Of a DNA stretch of 64,000 bases, positions 51,451 to 63,989 are shown in pieces. Source of the DNA: Diprion similis (lineage: Eukaryota > Arthropoda > Insecta > Hymenoptera > Diprionidae). The translations under genes were made by a program, and so were the position numbers. The stretch's first letter is position 1, and every line of letters begins with the position of its first letter. The notes beneath the pieces are model-generated. The model was given only the letters and a program-made list of their open reading frames with translations. It was not told the DNA's origin and searched no databases. The DNA lies in contig NC_060106.1 in the NCBI RefSeq assembly GCF_021155765.1, positions 11,353,501 to 11,417,500 on the forward strand, read 5' to 3'.

Positions 51451-52636
51451 TGAGGGCTAGTTTATTCTCGTTAAAGTCTTATCGCTGTATGAATTATGAT
51501 ATTGCATGGTGGAAACTAAAACGATGAGGGGAGGAGGATATGTTATACATTACAGGGGTGAATGAATACCTACCTGCTCCTAAATTTTTTCACTCCTACG
51601 AAAGTGTGGGTATATTGGGGAAATTGATTCATGGCTCTGAATGTAACTGATTAGTCTACACGTCGATCATACAAATGTTAAGTTATGAGAAATTTTTCAA
51701 TGAAAGAAGGGACAGCTGTACAGGTTCGTTCAAAGGCTATAGCTGGGTGAGCATGTCAAAAGTACCTCCACGCGAAATAAATTCTGCGACTAACCTACTG
51801 CATTTTGTTGGTAAACGACTGAGTTATACCAAATTTTAGTCTATTAACTCCATTTTTGTAGGAGTTATCGTAAGAATCGTGCATTTCAGTTTATTTCATT
51901 CAAGTAAAATGTTTTTACTTAAAAAATTATGTAAAGAATTGTTGACCTAGCAGACATCTGAACACACGTTGAAGATTTTTTCCAGATTTTCAGTTGGAAG
52001 CTTTACCTTCTAAAAATTCGCGAACATTCAGATTACTGATTTGCGGTGGATTTTAGAAAGTGATTAACTTCTTGTTTTTCACAGTACGAACATCTGGATC
52101 CAGGTTATCCTCTGTAATTTTTTGCAATATTTTATGTCAATCACCGATCTCGAGATAATCTTTTCCACGTATAGAAGTAACACAGAAAATTGAAATATGT
52201 AATCAGTTTGAGAGAACTTTTCCTATTGAACGTTAATTCCGAAGTTTTTTTTTTACCATAAAACTTTAGTACAATGTCTTCCTTACAAGTTTAAATTGTG
52301 TATTGTTTTTCGCCAGTAGCTACTTCGGGCTTCAAATTTTCACGTCATTTTACGTCAATGATTAGAAAGTATCTCTTATATCGGTATGTTATTTCCCGAA
52401 TAAATACGGTAGCTTCACCCGTTTGGGTAGCAGCATGGTGAAGGTGTTCAACAGTCAGAATTTTTCCTCTCGCTATCCTCTACACTTTCTTTGGATAAAT
52501 GTATAAAAAATTTATGTAAGGTTCAAGTACTGAGATTCTTTTCAATTCAATATTCTTTCGATATTCTCTTTCTTTCGTTCTCTGCTCGAATGAGTACTTG
52601 AAGTATATAGCGGGTAGATGAACGATACTCATGTGT

Positions 52637-52662
52637 ATAATATATATATATATATATATATA
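52637..52662 (+). repeat. (TA)n microsatellite
   Basis: About 12 TA units. Confidence 0.9.
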
Positions 52663-52913
52663 CACGGTAGGTATGTATGCCTGAATGCAGTGCGTACGGA
52701 GTCACGTATGTGAAACGGGAAGTCGAAGTCGTCGCGTAGGTCTTACTTAAGGCTGAGCATTACCACTGGTTTAGTGCTGAGACGTGATCGCGTTGGAATG
52801 CCCTCTTTTTCCGTGCGGAAGTAAAAGCCTCCCCCGGTTATCTTCCTCTCTTATTTCACCTCTCAATCTCACGGTGCTCGTGTTTCTCTTCCATATACTT
52901 TTATTTCTATTCG

Positions 52914-52940
52914 ATTATTATTATTATTATTATTATTATT
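52914..52940 (+). repeat. (ATT)n microsatellite
   Basis: About nine ATT units. Confidence 0.9.
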
Positions 52941-54524
52941 GTCATTATCATTATTTTTTCTTTACGTTCTCTACCTACTACCTCTGGTAGTTTCTCCCTG
53001 TGATCGATGATTCCGTTTTTCAAAACGTAATCAATTCGCATTTTAATTGCGGACATACAGTATAATAAGCTATAGTTCACCACGCTTTTGCCTTAGCGAA
53101 GAAGCTGAAGGCTTTACAGCGGTCTGGAGACAAATTGGATGGATCCGTTGTCTGGATTAGAGACACCGATAAATTCGCCTATTACGGCTTTACTTTTCGG
53201 TTTTATTCTTTACTTCTTTTCTTTTAGCCCCCCTTCCCCCTTCCCCCCTCCCCCCACTCCTCTCTCAGCTTCTTTTCTCTTTTCTCGACCTCGAATCATC
53301 GCTGCGATTTAATACTCGGCAGGTGCCGCTTGCAGAAGGTGGTGTCAGTTTTACGGTTTGATCGATATCTCGTTCACCACTTGCAGACGTTGAGAGGCGC
53401 GAGTTTCGCGTGTTGGGGTGAAAAAGAACAAGATATCAATCAGCTGAGCGGAAGAAAAAATCAAAATAAAACGAAAAAAACTTGACGAAAGCTAACACGT
53501 GCCGTTTGCTATCCTTTTGTCTTATGCCACATCTTCTTTATGCTGCTTATTAATTGTCATTGGGATATTATGCATTTGTGTAATCCTCTCTTCTTGCAAT
53601 GTACACCTTGTATATAATTGATTGATATTAAACACGCGAGTATATTTGCGTGAGAAGATGAATCGAGCGAATGCAGAAATAGCAGGAAGACGAGAAAATG
53701 GAAATTATTAAATTGGATTGCATCGTATACGGTATAAGGGTTGCGTGATCGCTTCTCAGTAAATATACCAACGTATATTAAATATAAATAAACTTTGATG
53801 CGCCGAGTATTTTGCATCTCAAATTCTATTTACTCAAAACTTATGTTCAAGTCTGTTATTTTAAATGTGCTTCCGCATTGTATCGCGCAACATGTATAAA
53901 CCGTTTGTATAATAATTGGTATAAAGTAGATGTGAAATATCGATGGCTCTTTAGTCCTGGATGTGAATACTTGACGAAAGTGACAATTTGAACTTTACGA
54001 ATCGTTGGTTACATTATTTTTTTTTTTACTATTTCTAATGAGGATCGTGAGGGAAAAAGTTTGAAGTACGAAAAATTTATTTTTCAATCAATTTTATTTC
54101 TTGAAATAATAATAAGTTCAATGAATAAAAAATAGCCTTAGAGGTACGGAGGTGTATGAAAAAGCATGATAACCATCACCGGTGTTGAATCGAATCGTTC
54201 GAAGGTTATTCGTTTGCTTATTCTTTTTTTCCGAGTACCGCTTTATCTTTAGGAAAGAATCCAATCCGATTTCAGGGATTTCATTCAATCTAGGGGTGGG
54301 GGAGAAAGAATTTATTCGTAAAAATTTCCAAACGCAAATCAAAATCCATACCGATGCGATGTATGAATATGAAGTCGAAACTGGGAATGAAATCAAAATA
54401 CGAATGAATATGTGTTTCGTTATTATCACTGTTACCCGTATTTTAATTTCCGAAATTCGTTTCAGATTTCACTGATGGTAAATAACGGTTCGATCGATCG
54501 CCCTGCGCGGTTCTCGATGCAAAC

Positions 54525-54546
54525 ATATATATATATATATATATAT
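54525..54546 (+). repeat. (TA)n microsatellite
   Basis: About 11 TA units. Confidence 0.9.
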
Positions 54547-56765
54547 GTAATACAATTAATAAACTGCAAGGTGTAGAGAGTTTCGTTTAATCATTAAATC
54601 AATTCGACGGACAAAGTGTGCCGTCGGTAACCTTGAAACACCCGAATTACCCATCTCTCTTGTTGGCATGCGATGAACCATGAAACTAACTTCGAAGGTA
54701 AATACATACTTCGCCGACTTTGTATAAGCAGTAGCTAGTCGTTGGGGTGGAGGGGGATGGAAATTAATTCAGCGATAATTGATAGGTCTAAAATTAGATT
54801 GACCTATACTTTAACACTGTGTGTTTTACTATACCTACTGAGCATATACGTATTAACTGATCGAACCTTTGCTCCGATTTATTCTACCGCGTCTTGGTCT
54901 TTGATTATATCTGACGACGAGGCAAGGTCTTCAGACTGTAGAGAAGATGAACTTTGGCAACTCGAGATATTTTGATGAGAAAATTGATGCCGGAAGCTTG
55001 CTTCGATCAATCCTACCTCCAACCCTCTCCTCAACTACTCTGTCTCTTTTGCTTTGTACTTAGCTGCAGGGGTTTCAAACTGCTGTATTTCAGTTGCCCT
55101 GCAAAGTGCAGGGGTAATTAATGTATGACTTGAATAGCTAGTTGAGACCGATTTATAGTATCTATCCTAGATGCAGGTTAATACAGTCGAAATGAGGTTA
55201 CATCCGTTTGCAATAGGTATACATTTTTTGGAAGAAGAACCATAATTTAAGGTAAAGCATAAAGCGTATGAATTACAAACTTGGTATCGAGTCACGTAGG
55301 TGTTACGTTATGCAGCAATAAAACTCCGCAGCTGAGATAAGGGTTGAAACTGGCTTATTAAAAGCTAGTTGGTCGTCTCTTCGCGGATTTGACAGCTCGT
55401 GATAAATCACTCCTTACGTGAATAAAAAATTCAGGATTTCCACGTCGGCCAAATCTCTCTTTCGACTCGTTTCGAATGCGGCTCAACTCGCCTGATACAC
55501 TGCAGACAAATCTCTTCCCGGTACGGTTTTTTTTTTTTCGATACTCATGGCCGATGAAAAATGTGGAATAAGAAAGGTGACAAAATTAAATTGTCGCACT
55601 CGGTGCACGGGCGAATGGCTTGGCGTCCATCTTATTATCGTTTTATCCGATAAATCAAGCGATTTTACTTGTATTCAATTTTTCCAATTTATAAAGCACA
55701 CCGTAACGGAGAGCCACTTCGTTACGTTTTATATAACTTCGGAGAATTGGAAACTTTGTTCTTCTTTGAATTTACTGAATGGAAGTGAAATTTCTCTCCT
55801 GTAGAATTCTTATGACCTAAATGAATTGTATGCTTGCCGAGGAACGACTTTTATTTATTATATCCAGTTACGAAGCAGGATGTTCTTGTTTCTTATGTCG
55901 CAAGTTTTTTCCAGCTCTTTGTCCCGTATTCAATTAAATACTCATTAATTCTAAAGCTCTGATTTTTTATGCAACCTTCGGTGTTGATTATATTATTTCA
56001 GATTTTTTTTCGCAATTTTCAATAAAAAGTCACCAGCCCGGGAAAAAATTAATTAATAAAGCAGCGGAAAGACACGGATTTTATATACCGTGTTATTTAT
56101 CACGCTCGCAACGTCAGGCGCTTTGAACCAAATAACTCGGGTAATTGAGTAATTCATAAAATTACGAAAACCCTAAGGTACATACATACGTATACTCTTC
56201 ATCCGTTACGCTCTGTTTTTAACTTTCTCCTTTTTTCAACCCAAGGATCAGGGCTAGCATCTTCGTTATGATGTCTTTTTGAAAGGGAGAGACTCAGAAA
56301 AATATTCGAGCTTTTTTATCGTTTAAAAGTTGTGTCGGCAGAATCAGAGGAAAAGTTTTAGGATTTGAATTTTACACACACTCCATAGCTTTTAAAAGTC
56401 AAACTTTCCAAGTAGATGTTGGTAAAAATATATTGGTGATTATAATGAAAGTGAAGAAACAAAAATGGATGAAATCTCTTGAGTTCTGCCAGATCACTTG
56501 AATCTTATATATTATGTGGAAGGCGGGAATTTGTCCTCACTGAGTGTCTCGGAAAAGTTTTTCGGATATCAAACGTAGGACCGTTCCGCTAACTTTGGTA
56601 TCCGTGTCAACACAGTCGACGCATTTCTTTACTTTTGATGTATGGTGTCTGGAAATATACGTCGACACCTATTTCTTTTGACACATCCGCCAGGGGAAAG
56701 CCCTGTTATAGAATTTGGTAATAGGGAAGTGAAATTTCGCCAAAAATAAAAAGGAGAACGAGAAC

Positions 56766-56790
56766 GAGAGAGAGAGAGAGAGAGAGAGAG
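56766..56790 (+). repeat. (GA)n microsatellite
   Basis: About 12 uninterrupted GA units. Confidence 0.9.
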
Positions 56791-57504
56791 CAAAAAATAT
56801 GCATCGATAAGGGATATAAGGGATGAAAAAACGTGAACGAGATTCACTCACGTGAATACGCTGAGAACGTAAATTTTTCTCGGAATACCTTCTACGATTC
56901 AATATTTCAGACTTAAGGATACTTTCCCGGGATCAAATAATATCCTGAGTTGTTTCCTGAAGATAGTCGATAATTTAATCCGGGGGATATTCATTCTCCG
57001 GGCGGGGGAAATCATATCGCAGCATATCGAATGATCCAGATAACTGATCGAATCGAAACGGAATGATAAACTAATTTGGTTGGTCAGGCCACGCGCCCAG
57101 ATTCGTCTCGTAAAACTTGGGATGAACTATCCGTTTTAAAGCCTCGCGATCGGTACGAAACATTCGTTTCATTGATACATCGAATATCTGCGGGCCGTCA
57201 GTACGGGATTGTAGATATTTACACAAGAACAGAGATACCGAAGAGACGGAAATCGAGCAAATATTTACCCCATCTCCGCGTTTATATTTCTGTGATATTT
57301 GCCGTAGAGTATTGCTTGGAATCTTGTCACGTCAAAGGCTTGAGAGTTTCCTGGCTGCAGGGTCTTGACCGTGTGTAGAAACTCGGAATAATGCCGCGTA
57401 CGATTAGTTTTCGATCGGCGGCGCAGGGAAATAGCTGCGAGCAAAGGACGAATGGGAATTTCGATTTTTTGATATTCGAATGATTAGCTTTGAAAGAATT
57501 GGTA

Positions 57505-58190
57505 TTGTAGGTACACCAGACTGTATAAAAGAATGAGTATTTTTGTTTTTTTCAAAATTCAAGTCGAAAATACTGCTTCAAATTACGGAGAAAGAATTCT
57601 GCCCAAGCTTGAGTTCTTAATATTAATATTCAGAGGTGCATCATCGGGATTTTCTATTTCCCATTAAATGACAGGGAAATTTTTGTTTTTTTAATTTTGG
57701 AATTTTATAACTTGTCAACGCATTAGTACGTGTACTGAGAAGACCAGAACGTATTTATGTAGGGAATTGAACGATCTACAAAAAAGGTTTGTTATCATTT
57801 TACGACGAATCTACTCTTTCGAAAGTTATCTCGAAATAGGTCTTTAAATAACTTTCGACCTTGGATAACTTTTGAAATAGTAAATTCATCATAAAATGAT
57901 AAGAGAGAACTTTTTCGTAGAGCGGTCAATTCCCTACAAAAAGACTTTCGGTCTTATCAGTACACTAATACGTTGACGTGTTATAAAATCTTAAAGTTGA
58001 AAAAAAAAAAAAAATCCCGTGTTTTTCAAATGGAAATTAGAAAATTACGACGATACACCTCTAAATATTAATGTTGAGAGCTCAAACTTGAACAGAATTT
58101 ATTTTTACGTCATTTGGATGAATATTTTAGACTTGAATATTGAAAAAAATGGTCGATTATTTTTATTTAGTCTAAGGTACACATTTTTCT
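57505..58190. repeat. Large imperfect palindrome (~340-bp arms, almost no loop)
   Basis: The sequence left of about 57848 reads as the imperfect inverted copy of the sequence to its right. Matching pairs (left / inverted right), from outside in: GTACACCAGACT / GTACCTTAGACT; TTTTTTTCAAAATTCAAGTC / TTTTTTTCAATATTCAAGTC; CAAGCTTGAG / CAAGTTTGAG; TTAATATTCAGAGGTGCATC / TTAATATTTAGAGGTGTATC; TTTTATAACTTGTCAACG / TTTTATAACACGTCAACG; GTAGGGAATTGA in both; TTATCATTTTACGA / TTATCATTTTATGA. Divergence between arms looks like 15-25%. No protein is encoded. It may be a foldback transposon or a locus able to give a long double-stranded hairpin transcript. Confidence 0.8.
58000..58014 (+). repeat. Poly-A run inside the palindrome
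   Basis: Fourteen to fifteen A; the paired left arm has a shorter T run mixed with G. Confidence 0.85.
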
Positions 58191-58289
58191 GTTTTTGGAA
58201 GAAAGCCGATGCCTGCAATATATTACACGTGTCACCGCATTATTTGAGGTGCGGCTCTTCCGCGTTGTTGTGTTTCTCCGAGTTCTTCT

Positions 58290-58328
<39 letters not shown>

Positions 58329-59707
58329 GCTCTCCCTCTCGTTCTTTTCCCTCCGCCACTTTCTTCCTTTTATCGGTTTACGATGGAGCCGAGGGTTAAG
58401 GTTTCGCCTGACGAGTTCGCGATTAACCTTTCTAGCGCCTTCCGTGCGGGCGTGGGATATCATCGTAGAGATACGCCAGCGTCTCTTAATTGCATTTCGT
58501 CCTAGCCGAAGGTTCTAAGGTGGCTGAAAATGGTAGGAGTCGAGGGCGGGAAACACACATCCACGCTAATTGGAGGTCATGGAATTACTTGGTTCAAGTT
58601 TCTCGCTTGTATGTATATATAATACATAGAAGAGTAGAAGAGGTGGCTCGAATCTCATTCATCTGCACTCCCCGAGGTGCGATAAGGAACACCTTATCCT
58701 TGTACGTTTCTCCTCTATTCGCCTTATTTTAACCGCTGAAACTGCACTTGTCGCGCGCAAACTTCCACGAAGGTGGGAATTTCTCTCTGCGATTTATAAT
58801 ATATTATATACGAAATACATATAATACACGGAAAAAAGTAACTGAAACTGAACTTTCAAGTTGTCGTTTGGAAAGGGATAAAATGTGCGGGAAACTCCGG
58901 GTTGTCAGCCTGATGCAGGATTTTTCCCCTTATTTTTCACCCCATTCATCACATAACGAGTTGTACCTAGACATGCGTTATATCATCAGTGTTGGGTGAG
59001 ACCGCAAGAGTGCATCTTGCGAAATTGCTTCAGCTCCGACAATTTCACACAGAGGATATTTTGAATTTTTCACAGCTCAGACATGGGGATAAACAACCGC
59101 GTGCATCTCGGGCTCCAGAGGCTGGCAGTAACTTTGCTAACTTTTATACAGATCACAGTAGCAAATATTCTTGCGGAATTGTAGACTTTTCGCATCAAGT
59201 TTCCCGGTTAATGTTACATGAATTTTGGTATTGCATACAACAGAAATGTTTACTCTTTAACAATATGCGCACAGTTTTATAAACATATGTATATAATACG
59301 TATAAAGCTGTACCGAGTGAATGAATAATTATCTCGTATCTTCTCCTTTACTTCTTCTTTTTAGTATTTTTTTTTCTTCCAGTAACTTGGGGAAATTTCC
59401 CTTCCCAGAGGATATTGAAGATCACTAATTACCGGGATATTAACTTTTCAAGTCTCATAAACTAATATAAAACTCGAAAACTTTGTCCGTATACTTTGAT
59501 CACGTTTGCGAGAAACATGATCCTTCGCCGGTTTTCTACAGACAAGACAAACGTCTTGCTATGCTCGATAATTAATCTCTTCGTGATAAAAGTGCAAACA
59601 TAAGAGTTATATTTATTCCATCAAGTTCAACAGACGACACCGGCGATCATTCTATAATACAAAAGTCAACATTGATCTACGTAAATATCCCAAGGCTTAC
59701 GTAACAG
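58191..59707. other. Presumed intronic sequence, no exon seen
   Basis: Carries a TC microsatellite at 58293-58325. The overlapping 98-126 codon frames here are created by that repeat and are not genes. Confidence 0.4.
58293..58325 (+). repeat. (TC)n microsatellite
   Basis: About 16 TC units. Confidence 0.9.
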
Positions 59708-59730
59708 TTTCAATCCCGTCGGGATTGAAA
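59708..59730. repeat. Perfect short hairpin, 11-bp stem with 1-base loop
   Basis: TTTCAATCCCG, one T, then the exact inverted copy CGGGATTGAAA. It stands alone, with no second copy nearby. Confidence 0.8.
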
Positions 59731-60087
59731 GTTTTCGAATCTGAGGATTGTTTAATGATTATATCAGTCGGCAAAACTTGCGCAGCATCCGATTCTCCGT
59801 CGTTAAGAGATATACGGATAGAACGAGGTTGAAGTTAGTAATCTTATCATAACGAGACATTAAGGAATAAATTACTTATACTTTTTAAATTTTACAACGA
59901 TTTTCAACCAACTAAGATTTCGAAATATTAGTATGTTTTGCTTTATTACGGCTTACTGAATTCCAGACAATTCCAAAATCGCGAAATAACACTTTTTCCT
60001 AAGCATGAATCGTGTTACGATTACATTACCAATACAACTTCAATATGATTGGGTAGACGCGTCTGAAGTCGAGACTGATTGAATACA

Positions 60088-60560
60088 GGTTCGTCAGATT
60101 TGGTCCTTCGACGGTGTGTAAAGTGCGTCAGTGATTGCTGCAATCGAGGGGTATCTCGGAGGCTTCGAACCCGAAGACAGCTAAGCGATTCGAAAATTAA
60201 TTGCCGCTGGGCCAGGGCCTCAATGGGTTACGGGAACGACAGGCCTTGTCGCGGACCGGGCGGCATGGGTTCCCGGTCCATTCATACGGGATCCAACGTC
60301 CTCCGGGAGATCGAGGGTCCGGATGGTCCGCAGGCACCGTGATGTATTACCGTATTCCCGAAATTACGAACAAATTCCTACGGGATTCGCCCTCGCCGCG
60401 CCGCGTCTGGCCTTTGCCGTTTCCGCTCTCGAGCACCCGAGTTCCGATGTTCATTCGAAGCGCGACCGCCGCGTCGGACAATATCCTCCACATCCGATCA
60501 ATGCCGCGGGGCTAATTCCGACATACCAAATCGATGTGCCGGTTTTTTGTGTCGCCTAAC
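60088..60560 (+). other. GC-rich open patch, possible exon or regulatory element
   Basis: A GC-rich island in an AT-rich tract. After AATACAG (acceptor-like, ending 60088) one frame is open to TGA at 60342 in the phase that would follow the receptor exon (phase 1), with several Cys at its start; two other frames open further right (60201-60515 and 60323-60559). No family resemblance, and the expected receptor motifs are absent. High GC lowers stop frequency, so chance is a real alternative. Confidence 0.2.
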
Positions 60561-62340
60561 GCGGTCAGTGACACTCGAAATTTTTTCGATTACATGGAAT
60601 TTAATCTATCAGTGTAACTGGAGCGCAAAGCTTTCGCCGAACTTTGTACAATCTATTGGTAAAAGTTTACACGAGTTTCAGTCGCTTTTCTTTTTCATTT
60701 TATTAAATTCATGCTGCGAAGAGTATTGCATGTAGACTGACTTTTTTCTAATTACACTGTCATCTTTACCGCTCTTTGTTCATGACGCTGTTTCGTCGAT
60801 AATCCTGCAATGAAATTTGAATAATTTGGGCTTGTGACTTTTTATTTTATTCAATCTGTCTCTTCTTTGTCTCCTTCGGCATTACCACTTATGTATCACG
60901 TTATGTACAAGTTAGTACAACGGTCAAGGCTCGCAGTAATAAGACGGTACAACGGTGCATATATATAGTAGGTGTATCGTATATTATACCTATCTATGAA
61001 TATTCATGTGCAATTAAGATTCGAGTTCGGTAGGGAATTTACAGGATCCTCCTTCTCTCGCGGGACATGCAGAATTCCACTTTGGCGAAGACAGGCGTAG
61101 GTATTTCGTATGTGTAACGCGAATTGGAGGGTGACGATACACGTTACTCTCGCGATTTCACTGTCGTCGAGTTAACCCCCATCTACCAACTCCTCTGCAG
61201 GCTCGACGTGTATAAATGCAAGGACTATTTTAGGACAGGGATTGGTGAACGGAGGGGGTCTAGGCAGGCACGTTATGAACCTTCACAGGATTATAGGTAG
61301 ATACGATTCGTCGTCGTGCCGGCCGACGACCAAAATTACTTCCGCCTAAGGGAGCATCGTCGAAACAATCTACCCAGGACATCCGCGAGGACGTTAACGT
61401 TGACGTCAGCCTCCTTAACGACCGGCATTCGACGCTGTAATGACTTTAAAAAAGGGACAATGGCAAGGAATGACGACGACGACGATGATAATGATGATAT
61501 GAATAAGAAAAGAGGGTACAAAAAGAGGAGACAAAGGTTGACTACGAACCGTAACTCGAGTATCTCTCTCATTGCACTTATGCAGGGATTCTTCCATGTC
61601 GATGCTTAGTATCCTTTTGGTCATCATACAGTGAACCACGCTATATTTTCAATTAGTCCAACTTCATCCTCCATCACAATCTCACAATCACTCGTTTTTT
61701 ATGTAGTATAAAGAACCTTGTAATCGGACTCGTTTTGCCTCGTTTTTGTCGCGTCGGAATGTTCATGACGTGTTCTTAGAGACGCGAATAAAACTTAAGA
61801 GACAAAGAAAAGGACAACTGTATACGCTACTTTGCAGTAGATCCATATACGGTTTTGTACGTGTAACTCGCGTACCTGGATGAACTTTTTCCTATATATC
61901 CCGTGTTGTCGTGGGCGACGACACTTTAGAGTCGAGAAGCATGAAATGGTGCCCTAGGGGTTGGCCATTCATGAACTTTTCTCTCTAGGTATGTAGGTAC
62001 ATACCTATACACCAGACTCGAAGAATTCAGCTTCGCAAAACTTTGAAACGACATCCTTAAAGTTTCTCTGAGGTTTGCCAAAAGATTTCATTTCATTTCA
62101 ATGATTTCGCATTGAGTTTCAAAAATTTCACACAGATTTGAAGAAGAAAATATTACCGGTACTTACGATTGTTTACACGATGGTTTAAACCTTCGTTTAT
62201 AGAATCGGAATTTCGGATCTACATTATCGTTGTATCTTCCCACCCTTTTCGGTAGTTGGACAAATAAATTAACGCATCCACATTTGGGCATAAACAAAAT
62301 TCTCATCATTATTTTGAAAGAGAAGGTAAATGAGACAGCT
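60561..62340. other. Presumed intronic sequence, no exon seen
   Basis: A GAC/GAT-rich stretch at 61470-61500 gives an Asp run in one chance frame. No exon or RNA gene recognised. Confidence 0.4.
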
Positions 62341-62395
62341 AGAGATAGATAGATGGGTAGATAGAGAGGCAGAGAGAGTGAGTGAGTGAGTGTGC
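62341..62395 (+). repeat. Compound (GATA)/(GA)/(GAGT) microsatellite
   Basis: AGATAGATAGATGGGTAGAT, then GAGGCAGAGAGAG, then GTGAGTGAGTGAGTGTGCGT. Confidence 0.85.
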
Positions 62396-62766
62396 GTGCA
62401 CCGTGTTACCTCGTTTCACGGTTACGGTTGGTCGCCGTGTGTAATCCCGAACCAATTAATTAAACATTAATCAGCGAGCTGTGTTAGTCCGAACCTGTTA
62501 TACCTGCGCCACCCGTGTGTGCATCATATGTTTCAATTACGCGGCGGGAAAAGGGGCCGAGGAACAGGTTGACGGTTGATCCGCCCTACAGCCCTCGACT
62601 CGGCCCTCATCAAAGTGGTAGAATTTTGCAGCGAGCCGAAGGGTCGACTCGCACTCTTTGTATTATAATGCATTTCCGCTTTACATGGGTTTCGCAAGAA
62701 ATCCATCTTCTATGAACAGCGATTACAGTAGAATAGATTATACGTGAAAATTGTATAGTGTTTTGT

Positions 62767-62910
62767 GCCTCTTGAGGTTTGCGAGCCAAGTTTTCGCGGA
62801 CGAGATAGCGTGATACGAAAGTTGGAAAATGGCGAGGCGACGGTTATGGCTTCCGGGTTTTCTATCCAGACGATTCTTGAGCGCAGCTCTTTCGACGAAG
62901 AGAGCTTCGA
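62767..62910 (+). CDS. Possible short coding exon, unassigned
   Basis: Two frames look coding-like and both end near the donor-like CGAG|GTATAT at 62911. Frame one (E-V-C-E-P-S-F-R-G-R-D...) is open from upstream of 62767. Frame two begins with an ATG at 62829 in a good context (GAAAATGGCG) and encodes an Arg-rich, hydrophobic 28-residue start. Neither the acceptor (CTCTTGAG) nor the donor is strong, and neither frame is compatible with the phase-1 end of the receptor exon. It may be a first exon of a gene to the right, or chance. Confidence 0.2.
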
Positions 62911-62911
62911 G

Positions 62912-63989
62912 GTATATTTCACACTTACTATATATCTCTTATTTCATACTAAAATGTGCAGGAAAATGGTCATTTTATTACTTTTTCAACCGGGTATGCA
63001 ACGTGTGTATCACGCTGATTCATTTTTTAACTTTTTTTTCTCTCTTACGTGCCATTCGAAAAATTTGTTACAAATACTGAAAAAAAAATTGTCGTAAAAC
63101 TTGGAGTAGGTAGGAAAATATTTAGAGGTCACTACCAATTATTGCAATATTATTTATTTATTTTTATGTGTACACCTTAATCATTGTTCATAAAAATCAA
63201 TACTGAAAACGAAATAGGGATATTAAGGTGATATGATACTCCTCTTTCGGTAGCAAAAACCGTTATCCAAATTCCTTCCAGACAATTAATAATCTGTCGG
63301 ATAAAATACGAGAACAGTCAACAGCAGATTCGAAAGGCGTAGTGTGCTGTTGATTGTTGAACGATTAATTGGACCACGATACGAAAAAAATAAACTAATA
63401 TATATATATATATATACAAAAGTCCGTAAGGTGTACACATAAAAATAAATGAAAAATATTAGAATAATTAATTGGTAGCGAGCTATAAATATTTTTCTAC
63501 CTTCTCCAGGTTTTACGACAATTTCTTCTTTTTTCATTCCAGTTTTTGTCACGAATTTTTTGAGCAGCAGCTTAAAGAAAAAAATTGGTTAAAAAATTAA
63601 ATACTCTAGTTTACATGCGTTTAATGAGCATGTGTATAAGAAACGAGCTGCGCAGTTTAATTGAATATTCAGAGGGATCGATGCTTTTCGTTTTTTTTTC
63701 ATAATATCCATATACTTTATAATACCGTGTTTGTTATTTTTCACCATTTTTGCACTCCACGGTAAACAGTCATGCAGATTTTACATCTGTTGTGATGAAT
63801 ATGATATGCAGGACAGGACTGTTTCGACTCAAATCTACATCTGCAATTGCGGTAGATCTACCTAAGCATGTTGTAACTCTTATTGTCGGATTTGTAAATC
63901 TTGCTACAATTTCTGTAAATTTAATTTTAAAAAAGTGCTGTCTATACATTCACGACTGGAGATTTAAAATCTACATTATTTTTCTTTTC
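62912..63989. other. Right-end sequence, no gene seen
   Basis: AT-rich, with a TA microsatellite at 63399-63416. No exon recognised. Confidence 0.4.
63399..63416 (+). repeat. (TA)n microsatellite
   Basis: About nine TA units. Confidence 0.85.

Larger units (their letters stand above)
48851..57504. other. Presumed intronic sequence rich in simple repeats, no exon seen
   Basis: Contains the microsatellites and homopolymers listed separately between 49.6 and 56.8 kb. No coding exon or RNA gene recognised. A 100-codon open frame at 57076-57378 is discussed among rejected items. Confidence 0.4.

Noticed and set aside
57076..57378. 100-codon open frame preceded by an acceptor-like GGTTGGTCAG
   Set aside because: No ATG near its start, wrong phase for the receptor donor, no family resemblance; probably chance.
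58019..58518. Three overlapping frames of 98-126 codons on both strands
   Set aside because: They exist because the TC microsatellite at 58293-58325 lacks stops; no coding signal outside the repeat.
59708..59730. Possible CRISPR repeat
   Set aside because: Only one copy, no spacers or cas genes, and the window is eukaryotic.
61316..61609. 97-codon frame with an Asp run
   Set aside because: The Asp run comes from a GAC/GAT simple repeat, the opposite strand is equally open, and there is no domain.
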